A DNA stretch of 64,000 nucleotides from the NCBI GenBank assembly GCA_029465975.1, contig CM055728.1:4113908-4177907 (forward strand), given 5' to 3'. The notes below the pieces were generated by a model that was given only the letters and a program-made list of their open reading frames with translations, made no database searches and was not told where the DNA came from. Shown in pieces: positions 43,690 through 54,108 of this stretch. Every line of letters begins with the position of its first letter. Positions within the stretch are counted from its first letter, which is position 1. Source of the DNA: Dallia pectoralis. Taxonomy: Eukaryota > Chordata > Actinopteri > Esociformes > Umbridae. Position numbers and translations under genes: made by a program.

Positions 43690-44060
43690 AATCTCTCATC
43701 TCTCATCTTCAACCGCTTATCCGGGGGGTCGGCAGTCGCGACTGGGGAATTAGCCAGCTCTGACTGGGGAATCCCGAGGCGTTCCCAGGCCAGTGTGGAG
43801 ATATAATCTCTCCAACCTAGTCCTGGGTCTTCCCTGGGGTCTCCTCCCAGCTGGACGTGCCTGGAACACCTCTCTAGGGAGGCGCCCAGGTGGCATTCGT
43901 ACTAGATGCCCGAACCACCTCAACTGGCTCCTTTCTACGCAAAGGAGCAGCGGCTCTACTCCGAGTTCCTCTCGGATGACTGAGCTTCTCACCCTATCCC
44001 TCAGGGAGAGGCCAGCCACCTTTCTGAGAAAACCCATTTCGGCCGCTTGTACCCGCGTTG
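43690..44060 (-). mobile_element. 3' end of RTE-like LINE
   Basis: Reverse complement matches the last 380 bases of the element at 55861-59215, including the block coding for AAEMGFLRKVAGLSLRDRVR, and the 'gaagatgagagatgag' tail at 43690-43712. A small deletion/rearrangement is seen at 43724-43745. 5'-truncated. Confidence 0.85.
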
Positions 44061-44093
44061 TTAAACAAATGGAAATGGAAAATGAAGCAAGTG

Positions 44094-44515
44094 AGGAGCA
44101 GTACAGTGAGCAGTGAGCAGTACAGTGAGCAGTGCAGTGAGCAGTACACTGAGCAGTACAGTGAGCAGTACAGTGAGCAGTACATTGAGCAGTACAGTGA
44201 GCAGTGAGCAGTACAGTGAGCAGTGAGCAGTACAGTGAGCAGTACAGTGAGCAGTGAGCAGTACAGTGAGCAGTACAGTGAGCTGTACAGTGAGCAGTAC
44301 AGTGAGCAGTACAGTGAGCAGTACAGTGAGCAGTGCAGTGAGCAGTGAGCAGTACAGTGAGCAGTGAGCAGTACAGTGAGCAGTGAGCAGTACAGTGAGC
44401 AGTGAGCAGTACAGTGAGCAGTACAGTGAGCAGTGAGCAGTGAGCAGTACAGTGAGCAGTACAGTGAACAGTGAGCAGTGCAGTGAGCAGTACAGTGAGC
44501 AGTGAGCAGTGCAGT
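44094..44515. repeat. minisatellite of 12- and 7-base units
   Basis: About 420 bases made only of GAGCAGTACAGT (12) and GAGCAGT (7) units with rare variants (gagctgtacagt, gagcagtgcagt, gaacagt). The long Cys/His/Leu-rich frames on the minus strand here are products of the repeat, not genes. It starts at the broken edge of the RTE-like fragment. Confidence 0.95.
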
Positions 44516-45190
44516 GCATAGCTTGCCTGAAGGCAAGAATACAAACTGTTTATGGTTCAGGTGTGAGGGGTGGCACCCTCTTATAATTGGGGATGTGGCT
44601 GTGTTCAGAATTAACCAATCACATCAGAATTCATGTTAAATAAAAGTCATTGCACACCTGCCATCATTTAAAGTGACTGAATAATCACAAATAAAGGTCA
44701 GCTGTACCAGTAGGATGTTCCTGACATTATATTAGTTGCATCTCAGAGCAAAAGCCATGGTCTGCAGAGAGCTAACTACCAACATGTCTTAGGCATTCGC
44801 CCAATTATGTCCTCTCCATGTGAGATACTGACATTGCATACTGGGGTGTGGCCAATTACTGTAGTTTCTATAGTACTCTGTTTTCATTACATGGATGTTT
44901 TTAATGGGAGGGTGTTGCTGACACACAATGACCAACAGATGCAGCATCTTGTTTGTCTTTGCGTCAGAAGGACCAGGCTGTTGTAAAATGACGGTGATGC
45001 ATGAAAAAATGTCTCCTTGCAAATGAATACGGATGGCCTAAAAGCGTACACTATTATAAAATGAGTGCCCATAGATATAGGCCTTTATGACATCATATTA
45101 ACATAATTTATTTTAATGAAAGCAAATTAATCTCAAAGTATTTTTTTAAATATTGACATGAAAGACAGTTGTCTATTATAAGAACACTGA
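44516..45190. other. intergenic, no recognised feature
   Basis: Mixed-composition sequence with only short open frames; no element ends recognised. Confidence 0.35.
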
Positions 45191-45196
45191 AGTAAT

Positions 45197-45647
45197 TGTG
45201 AGAACTCCCTCAGAAGCCAATCTACCGCCACCTGCGGGCAGGCTTCGGCAGTCGTTCTCCCCGGTCTTCTGAGCCACCATCGTTATCTCCTCCCCCTGCA
45301 CACCTGGTTCAGTCTCGTCATCACTACACCTGGTGTCCATTACCTCATTAGAGGACTATTTAAGTTCCCTGTGTGTCGGGTTGTCTTTGTGTGGAATTGG
45401 TTCTATGTTACGTGTATTGTTCCCCACGACGCTCATTGCGAGGTTGTGGTTTCATGATACTCCAAGTGAGGAGTTATATTTATATATATATATTGTTGAG
45501 TGCGCTGCGTCACATCTTTCTATGTTGTGTGCGTTTACGCTACACCGAGTACCAGGAGTTGTGTCCTGTATATTATAAGGGATTATAGAACGCTCTCCGT
45601 GGTCCTGACTGGCATTCATCCTTCCGTCCACTCTAAACACTGTGACA
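45197..45647 (+). mobile_element. solo LTR with 5-base target duplication
   Basis: 451 bases, starts TGTGAGAACTCCC and ends ACACTGTGACA. Flanked by perfect GTAAT at 45192-45196 and 45648-45652. Contains a TATA-like ctatttaagttccctgtgtg block. The same LTR family is at 59304-59746 in the other orientation. No interior remains, so LTR-LTR recombination removed it. Confidence 0.85.
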
Positions 45648-45714
45648 GTAATGGATTTTAGAATAAACGATTACAATAATTGTAACCAAAAAATACCTTG
45701 CTGCATGGATTTTC

Positions 45715-45850
45715 AAATGTTCATCAATGGAGTTATATAGCCTAACCAACTTCAGCGTCAGTTTTTACGATATTGTTTGTCTATTGATAGTAGTTGATAC
45801 ATAAACATTATTACATAAATAAAAAATTTAAAAACCTAAATGAACACTTC
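45715..45850. repeat. short dispersed repeat also in two otud5 introns
   Basis: Blocks 'gttgatacataaaca' and 'attacataaa' with the preceding 'tcaatggagttatatagcc' recur near 17690-17760 and, more diverged, near 11545-11650. Confidence 0.5.
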
Positions 45851-46547
45851 TTTGTTTATTTGGTTATCATCCCAGGTACAGACAGTGTCTGCCACATAAA
45901 GCCTGCCTGAATGGGGGCATTTAGAGACATTTCCGGTGATATATCTCAGCGATACTCCAACCTGTTGACTCCCAAATTGGCGGCTTTTTACAAGGAGCTC
46001 AGTCTGAATACAGCAAGCTTTGAATGTGGTAAATCAGATAATCCTAGGCGGAAAAGTCGCCAATTGAGAGACTCAGCATTTTGTCTGTTCTACAGATGTG
46101 TAGCTAAGTGGTTGGAACCAATGTGCGGGTTAAGTACCTGAGGGGAACAGGTTATGGGTGGCACCGCACCAGTATTTAGCCACGTCCGTGGTGGTCGCTA
46201 GCATAGAAATACATAATAAAGGCTAGATGCTTCGTCACCGCTGCTGGCCAATGGAGGTCGACGTCCGCAACTGGCGGCCATCTTGGTACAGTCAGCTCGC
46301 TTACTTGCAACATTGTGTTTTAAGGGTGCATATACTTTTAAATAACCATAACTTGCTCAATTTTCTATCGATTTTCAAAAGGTTTGGTTTGTTATAAACG
46401 TCAGAGATGTAGTTATGACCCTGATACTTATGAATAATTATAACCATGAATACACACAATGTATTTATGTAAAATAAGTATATACTAAAACTCAGTACCG
46501 GTATATAGAATGGCAACATGAGATATATATACACATTAGTAATATTT

Positions 46548-46620
46548 ACTATGTATGTATGTATGTATTTTTGTATGTGTATATACATATACACACACAC
46601 ACACACATATACATATATAA
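46548..46620. repeat. (GTAT)n / (TA)(CA)n microsatellite
   Basis: Four GTAT units, then a mixed TA/CA run with eight CA units, inside the THAP transposon. Confidence 0.9.
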
Positions 46621-47017
46621 ATAATAAAAATATGACTAATATAATACAATTATTTAAATGATCACATACATGTTTTGAACAAGTTAAACTATTGTAAAGA
46701 AAAACAACATTTATTTACAATAAAAAATAAGTACAAAATAGACCCAATAAACATAGCTTCTGTAACGAATATCCCAAAAACACGTTTTTATAAATTTACA
46801 GGATAATCCAAAAAAGGTACAAAACGGCAGGCAGAATCCAGGGAACAGGCAATGATGAAGAGCTTTATAGCTGAGGAAAAGGATTTTAAACAGACAGCAG
46901 CTAGTGATATAGCCATTAGTTCTCAAACTGTTTACACAGAGTACCACCTCAAATAATATTGGGCTCTTAAACTACTAACACCATCATAGACCTTTCTGGG
47001 TCATATGATGCTCTCAT

Positions 47018-47276
47018 CTCATCTTCAACCGCTTATCCGGGGTCGGGTCGCAGGGGTAGCAGCTCTAGCAGGGGACCCCAAACTTCTTTTTCCCTGGCAA
47101 CATTAGCCAGCTCTGTCTGGGGAATCCCGAGATGTTCCCAGGCCAGTGTGGAGAAATAATCTCACCACAGAGTCCTGGGTCTTCCCTGTGGTCTCCTCCC
47201 AGCTGGACGTGCCTGGAACACCTCTCTAGGGAGGTGCCCAGGTGGCATTCTTACTAGATGCCCGAACCACCTCAAC
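47018..47276 (-). mobile_element. RTE-like LINE 3' fragment with 12-base target duplication
   Basis: Reverse complement matches about the last 260 bases of the element at 55861-59215. The direct repeat TGATGCTCTCAT lies at 47006-47017 and 47277-47288. It is inserted inside the THAP transposon, so it is younger than that element. Confidence 0.85.
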
Positions 47277-47537
47277 TGATGCTCTCATTTGTTTTACAAT
47301 ACACATGCAAATATTGACCACAGGCAGGTTGTCTTCCGCTCCTCTAGAGGTGGTGGTGCTTCTTTTTGCTATCAGCTAAAATAAACATGAGTAAAGACAT
47401 TTTGAGTGTCTAAAATGTGGTGGCATAAACAACACATTATATAACTCGCAGTTACAAGAACTTAAGTGACATTTAATCACATATTGGTATATCAATCTTA
47501 TACACCTTGATTTATTGTTGGTCAACGATACACATAC

Positions 47538-48166
47538 CCTTTGAAGATGAGCTGGAAAGTGGAAAATGGTTGGCACAACACCATCTTTAAGGATTAATTT
47601 GCCCCGTTCTGTCAAAGTCCTCACTACTCAAGTGCTCACTACAGAGCAGTGTCCTGTCAGCGGCAACAAAACCGTCTCTTCTTAGTGCAAGTTCCCACTG
47701 CCTCCTCATCTCTCCAGTTTTGGGAAACCTTAAAAACGTGGGAAATGTACCCAGATATATAAATTGTCAACATTTTCAATCCTTTTTTCCTTCTTCCAAC
47801 ATTAACAGTGAGGACAAAAATACACACCTAAATTCTCATGTTTGGGGTAGTTGTATGTATGCATGTATGTACTTGAGATACTAGAAACTAGTTATAAAAA
47901 GGTGTAGAAAATAAAACATTTAGCGATTGTGTAAACAAACTTCTAAAAAGCCTTGGGTCAACAACAACCTTGTAATACAATTGTCATTGCCCCGTTGTTC
48001 CTGTGTAACAGGAACTGTCTTGTACATAAATCCACTAAGTAACTAACGATCATCCCAAACATCATCATAATATTGTCAAATCTTACTGGTGAAAGGTAAT
48101 CCCATGGGCTCTCGTTTTGAGACTCAGGTGATTGGAGCATCCGTAGGCTGCACAAAAGTCTGGCAT
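47538..48166 (-). pseudogene. THAP zinc-finger protein, two exons, one frameshift
   Basis: Sequence-specific C2CH zinc finger used by P-type transposases and THAP proteins. Exon 1 (48166-48087) starts ATG: MPDFCAAYGCSNHLSLKTRA, donor GTAAGA. Exon 2 (47728-47538) joins in phase (…HQ/FPKTGEM), has RRQWELALRRDGFVAADRTL, CSEHLSSEDFDRTGQ, then a one-base insertion near the 'attaatcc' run moves the end into another frame (KDGVVPTIFHFPAHLQR), donor GTATGT. The Cys-x4-Cys pair, the Cys-x2-His pair, the central Trp and the terminal A-V-P-like (VVP) motif of THAP fingers are all present. No downstream catalytic exon recognised. Confidence 0.8.
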
Positions 48167-48789
48167 CTTCTCTTATAGACACAGCATTTCCTGTATCATA
48201 ATGCAAGATGTTTTAACAAACCAAACCGATTGAAAATCATGTGCAACTTAAGTTATATTGAAAAGAAACAGCAATTATACCCCTCCCAGGTAAAATATCT
48301 GGTTATGTATATTTTGTTATGTTGTGCTCTTTATATTTGACTTTTTATTACCAACTACGAAGATAATGCTTGCCTTGTGATAAGATTAGTTGTCATAACA
48401 TCGTTATTGGTGTCATTAGAACCTATATAATTGACCAGCTTGATTGTGGTCTCACAGCCTTGATGACATGCACAAGTAGTCGTGATACACAACTATGCTG
48501 CACGATTAAGTCGTTTTTCGAAAAGAAAAGCTGGAATTTCAACCACCATGTCCAATCATCCATAATTATAGGCACGTTAATAACGTTTTTAAGCAACCAC
48601 ACCGCTTGTAAATCCGTCAAGATTTCAACGAGATAAGAGTATTTGTGTTCGTGCTGATCACTCACCTTACATAAGGTACCACAGTGCCGGCCAGAAAGCA
48701 TGCCTGTTCAAAGATGGCCGCCGGTGATGACGTTAGAAACTCGGCCGTAAAGTATCTAGCCTTTATGTATTTCTATGATCGCTAGCACC

Positions 48790-49440
48790 GACTGTGCTAT
48801 GGAGGTGGTGTGTTACTCCCAATAACTGTCTCTGTTCCTGAATATGTAGAGGTGTGGTTTATGTTGTGGCGACTTTGCACATTGAGAGGGGTATTTCGCT
48901 AAACGTTTGTCACTGTTTTGGGAGAGGGATTTATTGCTTTTGTTATATGTTTGTATTATTATTCATTTGATTTGAGGCACTGTCAGCCAACTTGTCCCTA
49001 TACGTACCGGTACAGTTTTTGTATATTATAATAAATAGTTGTTTTCTAAACAGTCTGGTTGCCGTTGTGACTGTTTGGCTGTTATTGGCCCAGGACTCGT
49101 TCAGACAGAGTGACCAAGGGTTACAGATGGAAAGGGAATATCCCCCTGATCACACCAGGCTTGGTGCCGTGAATATCCATATGGTTCTCTTTGCTACAGT
49201 ATTTCTTTTTTTAAGCTTTTTCAGGCAGTTTTATATGCCTTATTAAGTGAAAGTGGGGAAGATGGAGAGTGTGCAGCTATGGGCGCAGACTAGAATCAAA
49301 CCCATCCGGCAGCAATATATATGCACCTGTAGACGGCGGCCTTCATTTATGTGACTCACACATGGTGAGAAATGTATGTAATACTTACACACATAGTATG
49401 AGTAAATTATTTTGGTTTAATTTAAAATAATAAGTGTGCT
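48790..49440. other. between THAP element and ISL2EU-like element
   Basis: No protein recognised; the 84-codon frame at 48992-49246 has no known motif. A possible left end of the following element may lie here but no inverted repeat was found. Confidence 0.3.
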
Positions 49441-50054
49441 TCAGTGTCATATTTTCTATTTAGCCTACTATGGGAGACAATCACCCATCCCCCGAACCAA
49501 GATTGCTTGTGAGTGGAAAGGTTACAGTTGATGGTCCAGCGGCAGACAGCGAGCTGAAAGTTCTTAACAAGCTTATTGGTAATTGATATAATTTATGTCT
49601 GTGCTAGTTAATCATATTGCGAAATATAATGCGAAATCATAACGTAAATTGTGTAGTCTATATGAGAATAGCATCTTTTTAGTCGCATAATTTTTTCATA
49701 GTGTATTGAATTTATCATTTAGAAATTATTATTTTTTTAACAGAATGCATGTGCATATATTATGACATTCCCATTTAGATACCATGTATTTCAGGCTGAA
49801 GGGCGGACCGACGTGGTGATTGCTAAAGTATTTGATTCAATGAATTTGAACTAGCTCCTTCGACACAGAACACTCCAGAATGATACTGCTGCGTGAAAAA
49901 CATCTAGACCCGGTTTTGCTCATAACTTTGGTCGTATTTTACTGGGAGACTTGGATTGAGGTGATATGAGGGCCTTCAGACCTTAACCAGCTATTTGGTT
50001 TTGGTGTAAATTGTTATTGTATTTCTCACAATCGAGCTAGTTTCACAACTGATT

Positions 50055-50640
50055 GAAACAAGATGCCAAAGTGGAACACCCGAGTGGCATTCACTGAGGA
50101 AGGAAAGAGTGACTGCTTCACATTTCTGGGAGGTAAGCCATGTTAGAGGAGCAAGCACATCAGAAAACTGGCAGAAAGAATTATCAAAGGAACAAGACCC
50201 TAATGAAAAGGGGTCTGGAAATGGAAGCAGGTGCATTAAAGGACTATGCAGTTCTAAAAAATCTTAATCTGACAAAGTGTGGGCTAGACGTGCATCCGGA
50301 CTCACCTTGGCTGGGTGCATCGCCTGATGGGCTGGTAAATGACCCACTTGAGCGACCATTTTTTGGTCTAGTTTAAATTAAATGCCCAAATGTAGCCAGC
50401 TACATAGACTGCAAGTTCCTGAGATTTGACCATGCCCTACACAAATTGAAGGAAAGCCATTGTTATTATTGGCAGGTCCAGCTACTCATCACAGGCATGG
50501 ATTAGTGCGATTTTGTTGTCTGTGCTCATGATGACATATTCGTGCAGCGCATTCATAGAGACAGCAGTTTCTTATGCTCTCTGAAAGAGAGATCTGATTT
50601 GTTTTTCTTTAACGCTTGTCAAAATACATCTCTATGAAAA
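50055..50640 (+). pseudogene. YqaJ-type exonuclease of ISL2EU-like element
   Basis: Phage-recombinase-like nuclease of the PD-(D/E)XK fold, found as a second protein of ISL2EU transposons. Visible: HIRKLAERIIKGT-like block in one frame, a shift near 50200, then MKRGLEMEAGALKDYAVLKN, CGLDVHPDSPWLGASPDGLV (catalytic Asp in SPDG), and IKCPNVASYIDCKF. In the E-x-K motif the Glu codon is TAA at 50375, so the catalytic Glu is a stop. A further stop follows MD near 50502. A short upstream frame (49470-49579, KVTVDGPAADSELKVLNKLI) may be its first exon. Confidence 0.75.
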
Positions 50641-50833
50641 ATAGCTGAACAGACATTAATTATTTTATTATTGTACAATCAATTATTTACAACATTGAAT
50701 ATTAATTGTCACATAATACAAATTGTAATTTTTTATAATACAATTATAACAGGAATTTAATAACAAATTTCATTACAGCCTATTTGTTCCATAGCCACCC
50801 ATAAGTGTTCATTTCAGGGTTGTGGTGCTAACT

Positions 50834-52560
50834 TTAGTCATTCTTTGCCCAGGCTTTAACCAAGGGCCCATTTTGATAATTTACCAAAAGACAAGTGACT
50901 GTGTACAGTTGATTGATGCTGCCCGTCAATGAAAGAGGGATAACTGTACTGAATAACTTGTGTTCCTTAACCCTGCGAATGAGTTGCTCAACGTGGACTC
51001 TCAGTCTGGCAATCGATTGCATCTTCCTGACCTCTGGCTCAGACAGTTGTGCTCTCTTACACAGAAAGGTAGGTATGTGGACCTTGCAGGGCACACAGTC
51101 TTCTACAAGGAAACCCTTGTCAACCATTATGGCCATAGATGGGTTTAAGAGCGGCACAATGCCAGACTTCTTCAGAATCTCTTTATCATTGATGTAACCT
51201 TCATATAGAGACGACACAAAGGTTACTGCACGGTGAGGGGCCATCCCAATCAATCCTTTAAATGTGCAGTGTGACTGATAGATTGAGAACATCTCACTCT
51301 GGAGGAGAAGAGAACTTGTTGTTTGGCAACGTATTTCTGTACAGTCCAAAATACTTTGTGTGTCGGAGTAACCTAGAAAAACCTCTGGCATGTGAGATTT
51401 GACAGTCTCCTCATCCAGCCAAATATCCACAGCCCCTAGTACAGTATACAAAAGGTTAGCCTATGTATTACTGATGCGGCTTACAGTTGACTGGTGGATT
51501 TTGAATCTATGGGTGAGATCTTTCTGCATCAGACCCAAAGACAAGTAGTTCATGAATAGAAAGAATTCATCAATGGGTTGAAGAACCTGAAAAGAGTAAA
51601 AATTTCATTATAACCTTATTGCACAAATAGATAGTAACTTATTTAGATCTAAGGATTTGATAAGATGACACAATATCTTGCTTTGTAAGAACAACTGCAA
51701 AATATAGTCACCGTTGCATTGGCAGTGTGAGTCTTTGCTACACCTTGAGCTCTTGTCACCCGTAAGATCTTGTGGGTGGCTGGCTCTATCTGCTTCCAAA
51801 AGGCCATCAGGTGGGCGTGACATACGTATTACATTTCTATATGTTACGTGTCCATACACAACATTAAATTGCATGCATGTTAGCATCCTTATTGACAGTA
51901 ACACAACACCCTAGAACATTTAGGGAAATTCAAGGTTTTCACTAGCTTTACAACAACACACATTGTTAACAGCTCTTATAAGTCTATATTAAACACAGTG
52001 GATATTTTACTTTACCTTGTGAAAAACCTTATGTCATCATCAGATCCTGCAACCGCTCCAAGCAGAACTTGCTGCTGATAGTAATCTCCTTAATTAGATT
52101 TTGGAGCCTTGCTATCTCTGCATGAAGTTCTTCATTGTGGTCAAGGGACATATCCAGCGCAGCAGGTTCAGCAATGTCGCAGTAATCATGGTCAGGAGGG
52201 TTGTCCAATTCCACAGACAGATCATGCATGCTTTCTGTGTTTGGAAACTCCGTGCTTTCCCAAACTCCGGGCCATGGGGCTGGAAGACTGAAATTGTTCC
52301 ATTGAAATAGAACTGGAACAGCTCCGTTCTTCAGACGCCTGCGGCCAGCTGGATTAGGAGGCTCTATCACATCTTCACTTTGAAAGTGTCGTCTCCAGAC
52401 TCATGTGTTTGTTGTCAAAAAGTGTTTTCGCCTAATGTTAATCACCCTCCGTTTATGTAATTCATTATCTTTGGGAAAAGAAAAAAACTAACAGAAGATT
52501 GCATCTTGCAGGTACTGTACATTGCGGCACACAGCAGTGGTGGCTGGAGGAGCTGTCAAA
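50834..52560 (-). pseudogene. THAP/DDE_4 transposase of ISL2EU-like element
   Basis: DNA transposase. From 52560 down: degenerate THAP finger (HCCVPQCTVPARCN; later VWRRHFQSEDVIEPP, where the expected Cys is Arg), a linker with a predicted coiled coil (HNEELHAEIARLQNLIKEI) at 52370-52030, a short middle exon about 51900-51610, then the main exon 51590-50834: helix-turn-helix (LTHRFKIHQSTVSRI), a TAG where Trp is expected near 51462, ILDCTEIRCQ (first Asp), MAIMVDKGF (second Asp) and RLRVHVEQLIRRVKEHKLFS (Glu). The catalytic triad is complete; one nonsense codon and THAP decay disable it. Confidence 0.8.
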
Positions 52561-53091
52561 ACATCTTTGTAAGGACACTTTCGTACGTTTACACGTCATC
52601 AGGTTTTTAGTCAAGACGAAGTATTAAAACTGAAATCACATTTATTAGAATAAACAACAAAACAGCGACGAAAATGTATACTTTTTTAAGTTTTGACCAC
52701 AATCATTCAATAGTTAGCACTACATTCTACAGTAACCGTAAATGTACATGAATCCTGAGATTTTACCCGGAAATGCGCCATGCTCGCCTGTGCATAACGC
52801 CAATTAATTAGGCACGTGGAGTCGGCGCCAGATGGCGACGTGAATAGCAGCATCATTTGGAGCTCTGAGTAATTTAGGTACCACTGTTATTTAACTAGGC
52901 GGTGTCTCCTTATTCATAGAGGACAATAGTGATTGAAGGATGCTAATTACTTTATAATATTAACGCTGTATTCTAGCTGGGTTTATAAAAAGTTAAAAAG
53001 GTGAGCTTTCCCAGAACACATGGTATATTACCTACCTCGTGAAAGTTTTGCCTGAATCGGCAAGTGGAACACGAGCTATTTTCAGAAGCAC

Positions 53092-53860
53092 GATGCAGAA
53101 AAGGGTATCTAGTAAGGACAATAGTAAGTTTGGACTACTGATGGAGGAGGAACCAGAAGCCTTTGATGGTCTTTGCACCCCTTTGCCTGACACACCTTTA
53201 AAAAGTCCTAACCCTGAAAAAAGTGCGGTCTACCAGGGAAGAGAAGAGGAATGATGGGGTGGAGGGAGAGGTTTCCAATTCGGACCTCCTTAAAGCTATC
53301 ACTGCGTGATCAACACGCTTTGTGGCTTTAGAACAAAATATATCCAAGAACACAGAGACTATTTCCAAAATATGGGGCGAGCTAAAAGGGGTTAAAATTA
53401 AAGTAGAAAAGTCTAAAGAAGATGGAAACACGTGTCGTGGAGTTGGAAAAGAAAACTGAAGAGGCTGAAAGGTGGAACCTACGACTTTACAATCTTCCTG
53501 AACATGAAATGTCAGACAAGAAGTTCTTGGAATTTTGGCCATAATTACACCGGAAGACAAAAGAAACCTGGAATTCTTGGTGGACACTGTGCATAGGATT
53601 GGACACTCTCGAGACGACAAGACGACGCGGCCAATCATAATACAGTTGACCATGCGCACATTCAGGAATAAGATATGGAGGGCGTCACGCGCCGCAGACG
53701 TGCTGAAAGAGAAAAAGCTCCATGTAAAAGAAGATTTGACAATTCAGGAAAGCTTAGAGAGAAGATGTGGCCTCTGATTAGCAATGCACGCAAAGAAGGG
53801 GAAAAAGCTGGTTACAGAGGATCAAACGCATATATTGAAGGAAAAATTATTATTCTTTGA
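53092..53860 (+). pseudogene. L1-type ORF1 (RNA-binding protein) relic
   Basis: Starts MQKRVSSKDNSKFG. After a shift near 53230 a coiled-coil-like stretch (LEQNISKNTETISKIWGEL) and, in a third frame, an RRM-like region (EEAERWNLRLYNLPEHE, then DTVHRIGHSRDDKTTRPII and KIWRASRAADVLKEKKLHV) match L1 ORF1 architecture: coiled coil, RRM, C-terminal domain. At least three frameshifts. Confidence 0.7.
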
Positions 53861-54108
53861 AGTCTTTGGAAAGCTCCAGATGAGTATGCCGGTCTAAGTC
53901 TAATTCAATTGGAAAGTTAAGTAAGACATAAATCAACACTGTCTAGTTGGTTATATAATTCTTTGGTTAAAGTGTGGTACTTGATATTGTTCAGAACTCT
54001 TATAAAGAACTCTTATAAAGTGTTATACTCAGGTAAATTCTCAGTTATATATGTGATATACTTAGGTACTTTTTCATTTACATATAGTTATACCTGTTCT
54101 GTTTAATA

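Larger units (their letters stand above)
46203..48778 (-). mobile_element. THAP-domain DNA transposon (P-element-like?)
   Basis: Flanked by the direct repeat TCGCTAGC (46195-46202 and 48779-48786; a ninth base A also matches). Ends are inverted: left atagaaatacataataaagg, right reverse-complemented (tc)atagaaatacataaaggc, with a shared subterminal 'ggcggccatctt'. It encodes a THAP zinc-finger gene on the minus strand. A THAP finger plus 8-base duplication fits the P superfamily; no catalytic domain was found, so this copy is non-autonomous or deleted. Confidence 0.75.
49440..52800. mobile_element. ISL2EU-like (PIF/Harbinger group) transposon, decayed
   Basis: Two divergent gene relics typical of ISL2EU elements: a YqaJ-type nuclease on + and a THAP/DDE_4 transposase on the minus strand, converging near 50700. 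Terminal repeats were not found, so the limits are approximate. Confidence 0.7.

Noticed and set aside
44094..44515. CRISPR-like regular repeat
   Set aside because: Contiguous tandem units without unique spacers, in a vertebrate genome; a minisatellite.
43750..44544. Minus-strand frames of 264, 180 and 152 codons rich in Cys, His, Leu and Thr
   Set aside because: They are translations of the 12/7-base minisatellite in three frames; units lack stops. Not genes.
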